Below, in pieces: positions 7,578 to 15,495 of a DNA stretch of 20,244 nt (within the stretch, counting starts at the first letter, position 1; every line of letters begins with the position of its first letter). The notes under the pieces are model-generated. The model saw only the letters and a list, made by a program, of their open reading frames with translations, made no database searches and was not told the DNA's origin. The stretch covers positions 1,825 through 22,068 of the forward strand of contig DHAA01000154.1 of the NCBI GenBank assembly GCA_002397275.1, in the 5' to 3' direction. Source of the stretch: Thermacetogenium sp. UBA4966. GTDB lineage: Bacteria; Bacillota; DSM-12270; Thermacetogeniales; Thermacetogeniaceae. The position numbers were made by a program, and so were the translations under genes.

Positions 7578-9515
7578 TTGGAGCGAGCATTGCGTACAGG
7601 TGCGTTTTTTATTTTAGATGCTCTATTTATCAATATAGCTTATCTGGGGGCGTTGGCCCTTCGCTTTGATGCCGTGATCCCCGGGGAGTATGTGGCCCAT
7701 TATATCATTTTTGCCGCGGTGGTCACTGTAACTACTATCGCGGTCTATTACTTCTGTGGATTGTACAAGAAGATGTGGCAGTATGCCAGTGTCAGGGAAA
7801 TGTATAACGTGTTGATCGGTGTGACTGTCGCCACCCTGGTTGTTATCGCCGTATCCTATATCTTTATTTATCCGGAAAGCGGTATGAGTCCTATGCCGCG
7901 CAGTATTTACCCTATCGCCTGGTTGATCAGCCTGGGCTTAACCGGAGGCAGCAGGTTTGCGCTACGTTCGCTGCGTGAATACCGTAACGGGGCTGCTCTC
8001 GTCAGGGAACAAACGGCTGACAAACCCGCGGAAGCGAAGCGTGTTCTGATCGCCGGGGCTGGAGAAGCCGGCGCCATGGTGGCGCGGGAATTGCGCGGCC
8101 ACCATAGCCTGGCCATGGAGCCGGTTGGTTTTATTGACGACGACAACCGCAAGCAGGGCCTTGATCTTTTCAGTATTCCTGTTCTGGGCAGGAGAGAGGA
8201 TATCCCCAGGTTGGTCAAAGAATATCAGATTAATGAGATTATTATCGCCATGCCCTCGGCCCCCGGGCGGATCATCAGGGGAATTGTCGATATCTGTAAA
8301 ACGGCGGGGGTGAGGGTTAAGACTCTCCCAGGGGTCTATGACCTGATCGACGGCAAGGTATCGGTCAGCCAGCTGCGGGATGTGCAGCTGGAGGACTTGT
8401 TGGGAAGGGACCCGGTGCAGCTGGATATGGAGAGCATAGCCGCCTACCTGGAGGGGAAGGTGGTGCTGGTCACCGGCGCCGGGGGGTCTATCGGCTCCGA
8501 GCTCTGCCGTCAGGCTGCCCGTTTCCGGCCCGGTGCTCTGGTTCTCTTAGATAACACTGAAAATAACCTGTTTGATATTGAGCAGGAACTATCTGAACGC
8601 CTCCCTGAGCTGAGGCAGTATGGGGAACTGGCGGATATACGGGATGAGACGCATATCCAGCGGGTTTTTGAACATTATACTCCGCAGGTGGTCTTTCATG
8701 CGGCGGCTTACAAGCATGTTCCTCTCATGGAACGCTTCCCGGAGCATGCCGTTTCCAACAATATCCGCGGCACCTACAACGTGGCCTCCGCAGCCAAAAA
8801 ATACGGGTGTGAAACCTTTATTTTCGTATCCACAGACAAGGCTGTCAACCCCACCAGCGTGATGGGCGCCTCAAAACGGGCGGCGGAGCTGGTGGTGCGC
8901 TATTTCAATGAGATGTGCAGAAGGGATAAGATGAAGAGCCGCTTCGCCGCGGTGCGCTTCGGCAACGTTTTGGGGAGCAGGGGGAGTGTGATCCCCACCT
9001 TTAAGCGCCAGATCTCCGCGGGCGGCCCGGTCACTGTGACACACCCGGAAATGCTGCGCTATTTCATGACCATACCGGAGGCGGTTCAGCTGATCATTCA
9101 GTCCGGATCCCTGGCCAAAGGCGGGGAAATTTTTATCCTGGATATGGGGGAACCGGTGCGCATCCTTGACCTCGCTCAGGACCTGATCCGGCTCTCAGGG
9201 CTTACCCCGGGCAAGGATATCGACATCAAGTTTACCGGAATACGCCCTGGCGAGAAGCTGCGTGAAGAGTTGTTCACCGATCGGGAAAAGATGGGGGCTA
9301 CCAAGTACAGCCGCATCTTTATAGCTCAAAACGGGGACGCTTCTCTGGAAGAGGCGCAGCTGCTGCTGAACAAGGTGCGGCAGGGCTACGGGCTGCATGA
9401 TTCCAGTGAAGCGAGGGCATTGTTATCCGCTTTGTTCCCGGCCGTCAATCATGAGCAGGATCCCCTGCAGACAAGAGCGGGGCGGGATTTGGCACAAGTT
9501 TGTGAAGAATATTAA
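7578..9515 (+). CDS. Membrane-bound UDP-GlcNAc 4,6-dehydratase (PglF/WbpM/CapD type)
   Basis: The 645-residue protein starts at TTG 7578, with GGGGTG 7 bases upstream. Four hydrophobic segments fill residues 10-125. A first Rossmann domain follows (VLIAGAGEAGAMVA, 156-169), then the catalytic SDR domain with TGAGGSIGSE (299-308). The active site reads STDKAVNPTSVMGASKR (418-434): TDK at 419-421, Met429 where ordinary SDR enzymes have Tyr, and Lys433. That Met substitution is normal for large membrane dehydratases. Expected product: UDP-2-acetamido-2,6-dideoxy-4-keto sugar, the precursor of FucNAc, QuiNAc or bacillosamine. No aminotransferase or reductase assigned to the 4-keto product is seen in the window, so the final sugar is open. 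It sits between wzz and the uronic-acid genes. Confidence 0.92.
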   Translation: MERALRTGAFFILDALFINIAYLGALALRFDAVIPGEYVAHYIIFAAVVTVTTIAVYYFCGLYKKMWQYASVREMYNVLIGVTVATLVVIAVSYIFIYPESGMSPMPRSIYPIAWLISLGLTGGSRFALRSLREYRNGAALVREQTADKPAEAKRVLIAGAGEAGAMVARELRGHHSLAMEPVGFIDDDNRKQGLDLFSIPVLGRREDIPRLVKEYQINEIIIAMPSAPGRIIRGIVDICKTAGVRVKTLPGVYDLIDGKVSVSQLRDVQLEDLLGRDPVQLDMESIAAYLEGKVVLVTGAGGSIGSELCRQAARFRPGALVLLDNTENNLFDIEQELSERLPELRQYGELADIRDETHIQRVFEHYTPQVVFHAAAYKHVPLMERFPEHAVSNNIRGTYNVASAAKKYGCETFIFVSTDKAVNPTSVMGASKRAAELVVRYFNEMCRRDKMKSRFAAVRFGNVLGSRGSVIPTFKRQISAGGPVTVTHPEMLRYFMTIPEAVQLIIQSGSLAKGGEIFILDMGEPVRILDLAQDLIRLSGLTPGKDIDIKFTGIRPGEKLREELFTDREKMGATKYSRIFIAQNGDASLEEAQLLLNKVRQGYGLHDSSEARALLSALFPAVNHEQDPLQTRAGRDLAQVCEEY

Positions 9516-9609
9516 CCGGAAATTAATCAATTGTGAAAAAAGGAACAATCTCTGTTTTGTCGAAATTATATAGCTGTTATTGCATTTTACTTTGTCAGGA
9601 GGAAATTAA

Positions 9610-10956
9610 ATGACGGTCAAAAAACAAAATTCAGACGCAGTTGCTTCGGAACTCAAAGAAAAAATATGCGCCAAATCCGCAGTGGTATCTGTAGTGGGGC
9701 TAGGTTACGTCGGTTTGCCTCTGGCTGTGGAAAAGGCCAAGGTAGGCTTCAGGGTTCTGGGAGTGGAGCAGAACCCGGAGCGCGCGGATAAGATCAACCG
9801 CGGGGAAAACTACATCGGCGATGTCCATGATGAAGAGCTGAAAGATATTGTGCAAAAAGGGCTGCTCACAGCGAGCACCAGCTTCGACTGCTTGACAGAT
9901 GCCGATGTGATTATCATCTGCGTACCCACCCCCCTCACGGAAAACTATGACCCGGATATTTCTTATATCGTCAGCGTATGTCAAGAGATCAAGCCACGGC
10001 TGCGTCAGGGGCAGCTGGTGACTTTGGAGAGCACCACCTATCCGGGCACCACGGAGGATGTGATCCTGCCGCTCTTGCAGGAGAGCGGGTTGCAAGTCGG
10101 GGAGGACTTCTTCCTGGCCTTTTCACCGGAGAGAGTAGACCCGGGGAATAAGCGTTACACGACGAAAAACACATCCAAGGTCGTGGGCGGAGTGACCCCT
10201 GTTTGCCTGGATGTGGCCAAGATTTTTTACGAGCAGACGATCCTCAACGTGGTTCCTGTCTCCAGCCCCTCTGTGGCGGAGATGACCAAGGTTTTTGAAA
10301 ATACCTACAGGTCGATTAACATAGCGTTAGTCAATGAATTGATGCTGCTCTGCGACCGCATGGGCCTTGATGTCTGGGAGGTTGTGGATGCCGCGGGGAC
10401 GAAGCCCTTTGGCATTCAGTCCTTTTACCCCGGCCCAGGCGTAGGGGGGCACTGCATCCCCATTGACCCCTTTTACCTCACCTGGAGAGCGCGTCAGTTT
10501 GACTTCCACACCCGTTTTATTGAGTTGGCGGGTGAGATCAATGTTCAGGCTTCTTATCATGTCGTCGATATCGTCTCTCGCGCCCTCAATCAAGCAGGCA
10601 AATGTATGAACGGCGCCAGGGTCTTTGTGCTCGGCGTCGCCTACAAAAAGGATATCAGCGATGTTCGTGAGTCTCCCGCTTTGAAGGTAATTGATCTGCT
10701 GAAGAAAGAGCATGCAGACGTCTCCTACCATGACCCATATGTCCCGGCCCTCAGGGCTGAAAAACCGTACGATTGGGGGATGAATGGGGTGGAGTTGACT
10801 GCCGAAAGGCTGCGGGATGCCGACTGCGTCTTGATTGCTACGGATCATTCGGCTATTGATTACGATTGGGTCGTAGAAAACGCAAGGATTGTGGTGGATA
10901 CACGCAATGCCGCCAAAAATGTTAAGAATCACAGGGAAAAGATCGTCAAAATATAA
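9610..10956 (+). CDS. wbpA: UDP-N-acetylglucosamine 6-dehydrogenase, WbpA type
   Basis: The 448-residue nucleotide-sugar dehydrogenase starts at ATG 9610, 7 bases after AGGAGG. The NAD-binding motif is VVGLGYVGLP (28-37). The central part has ESTTYPGTTE (140-149), FSPERVDPGN (171-180) and Lys227. The catalytic loop PGPGVGGHCIPIDP (274-287) carries Cys282. The C-terminal UDP-binding domain includes VLGVAYKKDISDVRESPA. It oxidises C6 of a UDP-N-acetylhexosamine to the uronate using two NAD+. Sequence alone does not separate UDP-GlcNAc from UDP-ManNAc enzymes (WecC type), but the WbpE/D and WbpB homologues directly downstream favour UDP-GlcNAc. The 94-base gap before it is AT-rich, without a convincing promoter. 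Confidence 0.93.
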   Translation: MTVKKQNSDAVASELKEKICAKSAVVSVVGLGYVGLPLAVEKAKVGFRVLGVEQNPERADKINRGENYIGDVHDEELKDIVQKGLLTASTSFDCLTDADVIIICVPTPLTENYDPDISYIVSVCQEIKPRLRQGQLVTLESTTYPGTTEDVILPLLQESGLQVGEDFFLAFSPERVDPGNKRYTTKNTSKVVGGVTPVCLDVAKIFYEQTILNVVPVSSPSVAEMTKVFENTYRSINIALVNELMLLCDRMGLDVWEVVDAAGTKPFGIQSFYPGPGVGGHCIPIDPFYLTWRARQFDFHTRFIELAGEINVQASYHVVDIVSRALNQAGKCMNGARVFVLGVAYKKDISDVRESPALKVIDLLKKEHADVSYHDPYVPALRAEKPYDWGMNGVELTAERLRDADCVLIATDHSAIDYDWVVENARIVVDTRNAAKNVKNHREKIVKI

Positions 10957-10976
10957 TAAAAATTTGGTGAAAAAAA

Positions 10977-12881
10977 ATGATTTCCAAAACAGCGGTAATT
11001 GATGCCAAAGCCAAAGTAAGCCCTCAATGCAGCATCGGGCATTACTGTGTTATTGAAGAGGGAGCGCTATTGGAAGCGTGTGTACAGTTGGGTAACCATG
11101 TCGTCGTCCACTCCGGGACAAGGGTGGGCGCCGGCACAATAGCAGGGGATGGCTGTGTGCTGGGGCGTGCGCCACGGCCTGCCTCGACCAGTACAGTAAT
11201 GCAGCGGGAACTGCCTCCCCTGGTGATCGACAAGAACTGTACAATCGGCACAGGCGTTGTTCTCTACAGGGGCACGGAGATCGCGGAATCCTGTTTTTTG
11301 GGGGATTATGCATCTGTCAGGGAAAACTGTACGCTGGGAGAGGCTGTGCTCGTCGGGCAGCGGGTTGTTGTGGAAAACAACGTGCAGATCGGCGGCTATA
11401 CCAAGATCCAGAGCGGGGCCTATATTACGGCCTCCACAAAGATCGGGGAGCGCGTCTTTATCGCTCCCATGGTGACCACCACCAATGACAATTATATGGG
11501 GCGGACTGAAAAGCGCTTTGCCGAACGGAGCGGAGCTATTTTTGAGAAGGGCTGCCGTGTGGGAGGGGGAGCGACGATTCTCCCCGGCGTTACCGTCGGT
11601 GAAGAGGCTTTTGTGGCCGCGGGGAGCATGGTGACCAGGGATGTTCCCGCCTACCGGCTGGCGATGGGGACCCCCGCCCGGGTTGTGCGCCCTGTTGCTG
11701 AGGAGGAGCTGATTTTTCAGCAGCAAGCACAAAAAGCCAACCAGGAGGAAGAAACCGCTGTCCCCAGTTTTGATTTAAAGCGTCAAAATGCTAAACTAGA
11801 GGGCGAAATAGCAAATGCGCTGCACAGGGTCGTCGCCGGCGGCTGCTTTATCCTGGGGGGGCAGGTTCAGGCTCTGGAGGAGGAGATTTCCCATCTCTGC
11901 GGAGTAAAATATGGTATCGGGGTAGCCAACGGCAGCGACGCCTTGCTTCTCGCTCTGCTGGGCTGCGGCATTGCTCCGGGTGACGAGGTGATCACCACCC
12001 CCTTTACCTTTTTTGCCACCGCGGGCTCTATCGTGCGTGCGGGAGCTGTTCCTGTTTTCGCGGATATCGACCCCGCAACATATAATATTGACCCGGAAAA
12101 GATAGCAGAGAAGATCACTCCCCGTACCAGGGCGATTATGCCGGTGCATCTCTTCGGCCAGGCGGCGGCGATGGACAGGATCATGGATGTCGCCAAAAAG
12201 CATGGATTATTCGTCATTGAGGACGCCGCGCAGGCTTTCGGAGCGAAGTACTTGAACAGGCCGGTGGGAGGGATGGGGGAGGCGGGCTGCCTTAGCTTCT
12301 TCCCCACTAAAAACCTCGGCTGTTTTGGGGATGGAGGCATGGTCGTCACCAATGACGAGCAGATTGCGGCCAGAGTGCGCATGTTGCGGGTGCATGGGAC
12401 AAGAAAGAAGTATTACCATGAGCTGTTGGGTTTCAACAGCAGGCTGGATGAGCTGCAAGCCGCTGTGCTGCGGGTGAAGCTCCCGTATTTTGCCGAGTGG
12501 GTCAAGAGCAGGCGGGATCATGCCGAACTCTATGGAAAATTATTTAAGGCAGCGGGCCTGCCGGCGGGCGGTTATCTGGAAACACCCGCTTGCTTGCCCG
12601 GCTCTCTGCACACCTACAACCAATATACGATAGCTGTCAGGAAACGGGATCAATTGATGAGTTTCCTCAAACAGCGGGGGATCAAAACGGCGATTTACTA
12701 TCCCCTGCCGCTGCACCTGCAGCCTGTTTTCCAGAAGATGGGACATAAAGCAGGGGATTTTCCTCATGCAGAACAGGCGGCGGAAAGCGTGCTTTCACTT
12801 CCCATTTTTCCGGAGCTGACAGCAGATGAAGCGAGGCGGGCGGCAGGAGCGATAATAGAATTTTATGGAGATGAAGCTTAA
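10977..12881 (+). CDS. wbpD-wbpE: Fused hexapeptide N-acetyltransferase and DegT/DnrJ aminotransferase
   Basis: One 634-residue frame encodes two enzymes. Residues 1 to about 240 form a left-handed beta-helix with many hexapeptide repeats (for instance VQIGGYTKI, GATILPGVTVG) and TTNDNYMGRT (168-177), as in WbpD-type UDP-sugar 3-N-acetyltransferases. A polar Gln/Glu-rich linker (about 242-262) leads to a full DegT/DnrJ/EryC1/StrS PLP enzyme: NGSDALLLAL (318-327), EDAAQAFGA (415-423, Asp416) and FPTKNLGCFGDGG (442-454), with Lys445 as the Schiff-base lysine. It would convert the 3-keto intermediate to UDP-GlcNAc3NA and then acetylate it. In Pseudomonas these are separate proteins. Both halves look intact, and there is no frame change at the join. 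Its stop touches the next gene's GTG. Confidence 0.9.
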   Translation: MISKTAVIDAKAKVSPQCSIGHYCVIEEGALLEACVQLGNHVVVHSGTRVGAGTIAGDGCVLGRAPRPASTSTVMQRELPPLVIDKNCTIGTGVVLYRGTEIAESCFLGDYASVRENCTLGEAVLVGQRVVVENNVQIGGYTKIQSGAYITASTKIGERVFIAPMVTTTNDNYMGRTEKRFAERSGAIFEKGCRVGGGATILPGVTVGEEAFVAAGSMVTRDVPAYRLAMGTPARVVRPVAEEELIFQQQAQKANQEEETAVPSFDLKRQNAKLEGEIANALHRVVAGGCFILGGQVQALEEEISHLCGVKYGIGVANGSDALLLALLGCGIAPGDEVITTPFTFFATAGSIVRAGAVPVFADIDPATYNIDPEKIAEKITPRTRAIMPVHLFGQAAAMDRIMDVAKKHGLFVIEDAAQAFGAKYLNRPVGGMGEAGCLSFFPTKNLGCFGDGGMVVTNDEQIAARVRMLRVHGTRKKYYHELLGFNSRLDELQAAVLRVKLPYFAEWVKSRRDHAELYGKLFKAAGLPAGGYLETPACLPGSLHTYNQYTIAVRKRDQLMSFLKQRGIKTAIYYPLPLHLQPVFQKMGHKAGDFPHAEQAAESVLSLPIFPELTADEARRAAGAIIEFYGDEA

Positions 12882-13883
12882 GTGAAGAAACTGAATTTCG
12901 GGATCATCGGTTGCGGCAGAATCGCTTACAAACACGCCGAAGCCTTCAAAAATAATGAACAGGCGGATCTTTTGTGCGTCTGTGATATTATCGAGGAGAG
13001 AGCCGTCCGGTATCAAGATAAATATGGCGCCGGGGATCACTTCACAGATTACCGGCGCATGCTGGAGCAGCCGGGGTTGGATGCGGTCAGCATCTGCACT
13101 CCCAGCGGCATGCACGCCGCAATGGGTATAGCCGCGGCAGAGGCGGGAAAGCATGTCGTCGTGGAAAAACCGATGGCCCTTTCTCTGCAAGATGCAGACG
13201 ATCTGATCAAGGCCTGCGAGGAGCATGGGGTAAAGCTGGCGGTCTGCTTTCAGAACCGCTTCAATCCCCCGGTGCAGAAGCTGCGCCGCGCCCTGGAGGC
13301 CGGCAGGTTCGGCAAACTCACCCATGGGAGCGCGGTGATTCGCTGGTTTCGCCCCCAGGATTACTACGACCAGGCGCCCTGGCGGGGAACCTGGGCGATG
13401 GACGGCGGCTGTCTGATGAACCAGTCGATCCATAATATCGATCTTCTGCAGTGGATGCTGGGCCCTGTGGAGTCTGTTTGCGGCTACACCGCCACCAATC
13501 TGAGGAAAATCGAAGCGGAGGATGTGGGTGTGGCGGTATTGAAGTTTAAAAACGGCGCCCTGGGGGTCATTGAGGCCTCGACCACAGTTTACCCGGAGAA
13601 CCTGGAGGAAACGTTGTCTATTTTTGGAGAAAAGGGCACGGCAGCCCTCGGGGGGATCGCTGTGAACAAGATTGAGACCTGGAAGTTTGCCGATCTCACT
13701 GAAGAAATTGGGGAGCCGGAGCATCTGCAGCAGGACGTGCCTAATGTCTACGGTTACGGGCATGAGGCCTTGATCGGGGATTTTATCGAAGCTGTGCATG
13801 ATGATCGAAAACCGTATATCGACGGCAGAGAAGGGCGCAATGCTTTAGAGGTCGTTCTCTCAATATATCAATCAAAGATCTAG
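12882..13883 (+). CDS. wbpB: Gfo/Idh/MocA oxidoreductase, WbpB type (UDP-GlcNAcA 3-dehydrogenase)
   Basis: The 333-residue protein starts at GTG 12882, immediately after the TAA of the fusion gene; GGAG in the end of that gene can serve as ribosome binding site. It has an N-terminal NAD-binding fold FGIIGCGRIAYKHAE (6-20), CTPSGMHA (72-79), the family motif EKP (95-97, Lys96) and the substrate-side stretch GGCLMNQSIHNIDLLQ (175-190) with His184 and Asp187. In the WbpB family this enzyme oxidises C3 of UDP-GlcNAcA and recycles its NADH with 2-oxoglutarate, which the aminotransferase regenerates. That makes tight coupling with the adjacent fusion protein likely. General Gfo/Idh homology would not give the substrate; the context does. 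Confidence 0.9.
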   Translation: MKKLNFGIIGCGRIAYKHAEAFKNNEQADLLCVCDIIEERAVRYQDKYGAGDHFTDYRRMLEQPGLDAVSICTPSGMHAAMGIAAAEAGKHVVVEKPMALSLQDADDLIKACEEHGVKLAVCFQNRFNPPVQKLRRALEAGRFGKLTHGSAVIRWFRPQDYYDQAPWRGTWAMDGGCLMNQSIHNIDLLQWMLGPVESVCGYTATNLRKIEAEDVGVAVLKFKNGALGVIEASTTVYPENLEETLSIFGEKGTAALGGIAVNKIETWKFADLTEEIGEPEHLQQDVPNVYGYGHEALIGDFIEAVHDDRKPYIDGREGRNALEVVLSIYQSKI

Positions 13884-14094
13884 CGGTAAAGAGTCCAGAT
13901 TACCATACCGCTTATCCTGGCGTTGCTATTCAGAGGCGGTCTACCAGCCTTGCTTTCGGATTACGTCCCGGACAGCCATCTCGGCTTTGCAACAGGTTCT
14001 GTTCTGGACTGCTGCGGAACTCACTGATACAATAGTGATCTTTTTCCGGCCTCTGACTTCAGGCCTCCGGCATCCAAATGAAGAGGTGAGTTGT
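13884..14094 (+). other. Intergenic stretch at the join between sugar-synthesis genes and the AT-rich block
   Basis: These 211 bases separate wbpB from the polymerase gene. I see no convincing gene or promoter. A reading frame is open through it (ATG absent, TTG-like entry near 13987), but no good ribosome binding site precedes that entry. A small inverted repeat GGCCT / AGGCC (14048-14052 and 14061-14065, 8-base loop) lies just before the polymerase ribosome binding site and follows, rather than precedes, a T-run, so it is not a usual terminator. Base composition changes sharply at its right end. Confidence 0.4.
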
Positions 14095-15495
14095 TTGTTA
14101 TATCTGGCGGTGTCCTTTTGTGTTTTAATATTATCAATATATTTATTTAAAAAAGCCGCGGGAACATTGTCCATTGAAAAACTAAACATGATTTCATATA
14201 TATTTTATTTCAATATTATTATTCAGTCTTTTATCGGAGCGAATCTGGGTATACTGTATTTGGATAATCATTATATAATAAGCAGGATACAGGATTTTGA
14301 TATACGTTTTAAAGTTTGGTTAGCCGTTTTGTACGTAATGATTACTTTGCCTTTGGGCATGCTGCTGGTAAATAAAATTTTTCATGTTCGCTCTTCGAAA
14401 TTATTTGATGGATACCTTAACAAGCCGTTACAGCCTGTTTTGTCAAAAAAAGACAGCTATGTGCTGTTGGTTTTTTACGGAGTGGCGCTTGTTTCCATTG
14501 GAGCGGTTATTTACACATATACTCATTTAGGCGGTATTCCCTTAGCAGCTTTATTCAAAGGGGCGGGATCGGTTGAGTTAGCTAAAATGCGCATAAGCGC
14601 CTCGCGCGGTTTCCAGGGCAACGAGTATATTCGCAATATACTAGCTTTAGGGCTTGCTCCGATATTAGCATATATTGCCTATGCCTACTACCGGCTTTTG
14701 CGGGATGCGCGTTCTTTATTTACTTTTATTATTCTATTCATTAATGCCGTATTTATTTTAATATATGATTTCTCCAAAGCACCGGTAATTGAATTTTTGA
14801 TTGGCTTTATCTTTATTGAAGTTTTTATAAACAAAAAAGTAAGCATGAAAAAGATCGCTGGTTATGGCCTATTCGCTGTTGCTGCCGTTTTATTTATGTA
14901 CCGGTCTGTTATGGGGGCTTCAGTTGGCGATTTTTTGCACTACAACGCGGGTCCTGTGGGTCGTTTGATCTTATCGCAGCTGGCGCCATTATATTTTCAT
15001 TTTTACTTATTCCCCAGCCATTATGGTTTTTTAGGGGGAGCGAGTTTCCCTCCGCTTATTTTAAGTATTTTTGGGGTGGATCATATCCGTTCTGCACGCT
15101 TAGTAATGGAGTATGTCAATCCGGCCGGCGTAGCGGCGGGCAGCGCGGGTGTGGCCAATACTCTGTTCATAGGCGAAGCCTATGCGAATTTTGCTTTATA
15201 TGGCCTGTTGCTGTCTCCGTTTATCGTGGGTTTTGTTATTCAATTGTCGTATATACTTCTTCAAAAAATGCCGAAAAATCCCATTTGGGTTGGCCTATTT
15301 TGCTGCCTGTCCTACTCCTGGCCGGTCACAGGGAGTTTTGTAGATTTTATTTATAATCCTGGACTTGTTATTATTATTCTTGTTTTGATAGCCACCGCAT
15401 TGGGCGGCGTCGCCTTTAGAAGTTATTATAATGGTTATCTTAAGGAGCGGAAAACTCGCTATGCGCATCATCTTTCACCTACCGTTAGATCTTGA
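14095..15495 (+). CDS. Wzy-like oligosaccharide repeat-unit polymerase
   Basis: The 466-residue integral membrane protein has some eleven or twelve hydrophobic segments across its length. I chose the TTG at 14095 because AAGAGGTGAG lies about 6 bases upstream and the hydrophobic N-terminus then begins at once (LYLAVSFCVLILSIYLF); the frame extends upstream to 13987 without support. A loop with Pro, Gly and aromatic residues in the second half, followed by SAGVANTLFIGEAYANFALYG, resembles O-antigen / repeat-unit polymerases of the Wzy group. It would join lipid-linked repeat units outside the membrane, with length set by the Wzz protein. Codon use and base composition are AT-rich compared with the genes on its left, as is common for serotype-specific genes. 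A ligase-like relative is the alternative. Confidence 0.78.
   Translation: MLYLAVSFCVLILSIYLFKKAAGTLSIEKLNMISYIFYFNIIIQSFIGANLGILYLDNHYIISRIQDFDIRFKVWLAVLYVMITLPLGMLLVNKIFHVRSSKLFDGYLNKPLQPVLSKKDSYVLLVFYGVALVSIGAVIYTYTHLGGIPLAALFKGAGSVELAKMRISASRGFQGNEYIRNILALGLAPILAYIAYAYYRLLRDARSLFTFIILFINAVFILIYDFSKAPVIEFLIGFIFIEVFINKKVSMKKIAGYGLFAVAAVLFMYRSVMGASVGDFLHYNAGPVGRLILSQLAPLYFHFYLFPSHYGFLGGASFPPLILSIFGVDHIRSARLVMEYVNPAGVAAGSAGVANTLFIGEAYANFALYGLLLSPFIVGFVIQLSYILLQKMPKNPIWVGLFCCLSYSWPVTGSFVDFIYNPGLVIIILVLIATALGGVAFRSYYNGYLKERKTRYAHHLSPTVRS

Noticed and set aside
9516..9609. Internal promoter before wbpA
   Set aside because: TATATA-like boxes occur in this AT-rich gap, but no -35 hexamer at suitable spacing was found.
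14046..14070. GGCCT/AGGCC hairpin as a terminator after wbpB
   Set aside because: The stem is only 5 base pairs, and the T-run lies before it on the plus strand, not after.
13987..14094. N-terminal extension of the polymerase to 13987
   Set aside because: The extra residues are not hydrophobic like the rest, no ribosome binding site precedes 13987, and a good one (AAGAGGTGAG) sits just before TTG 14095.
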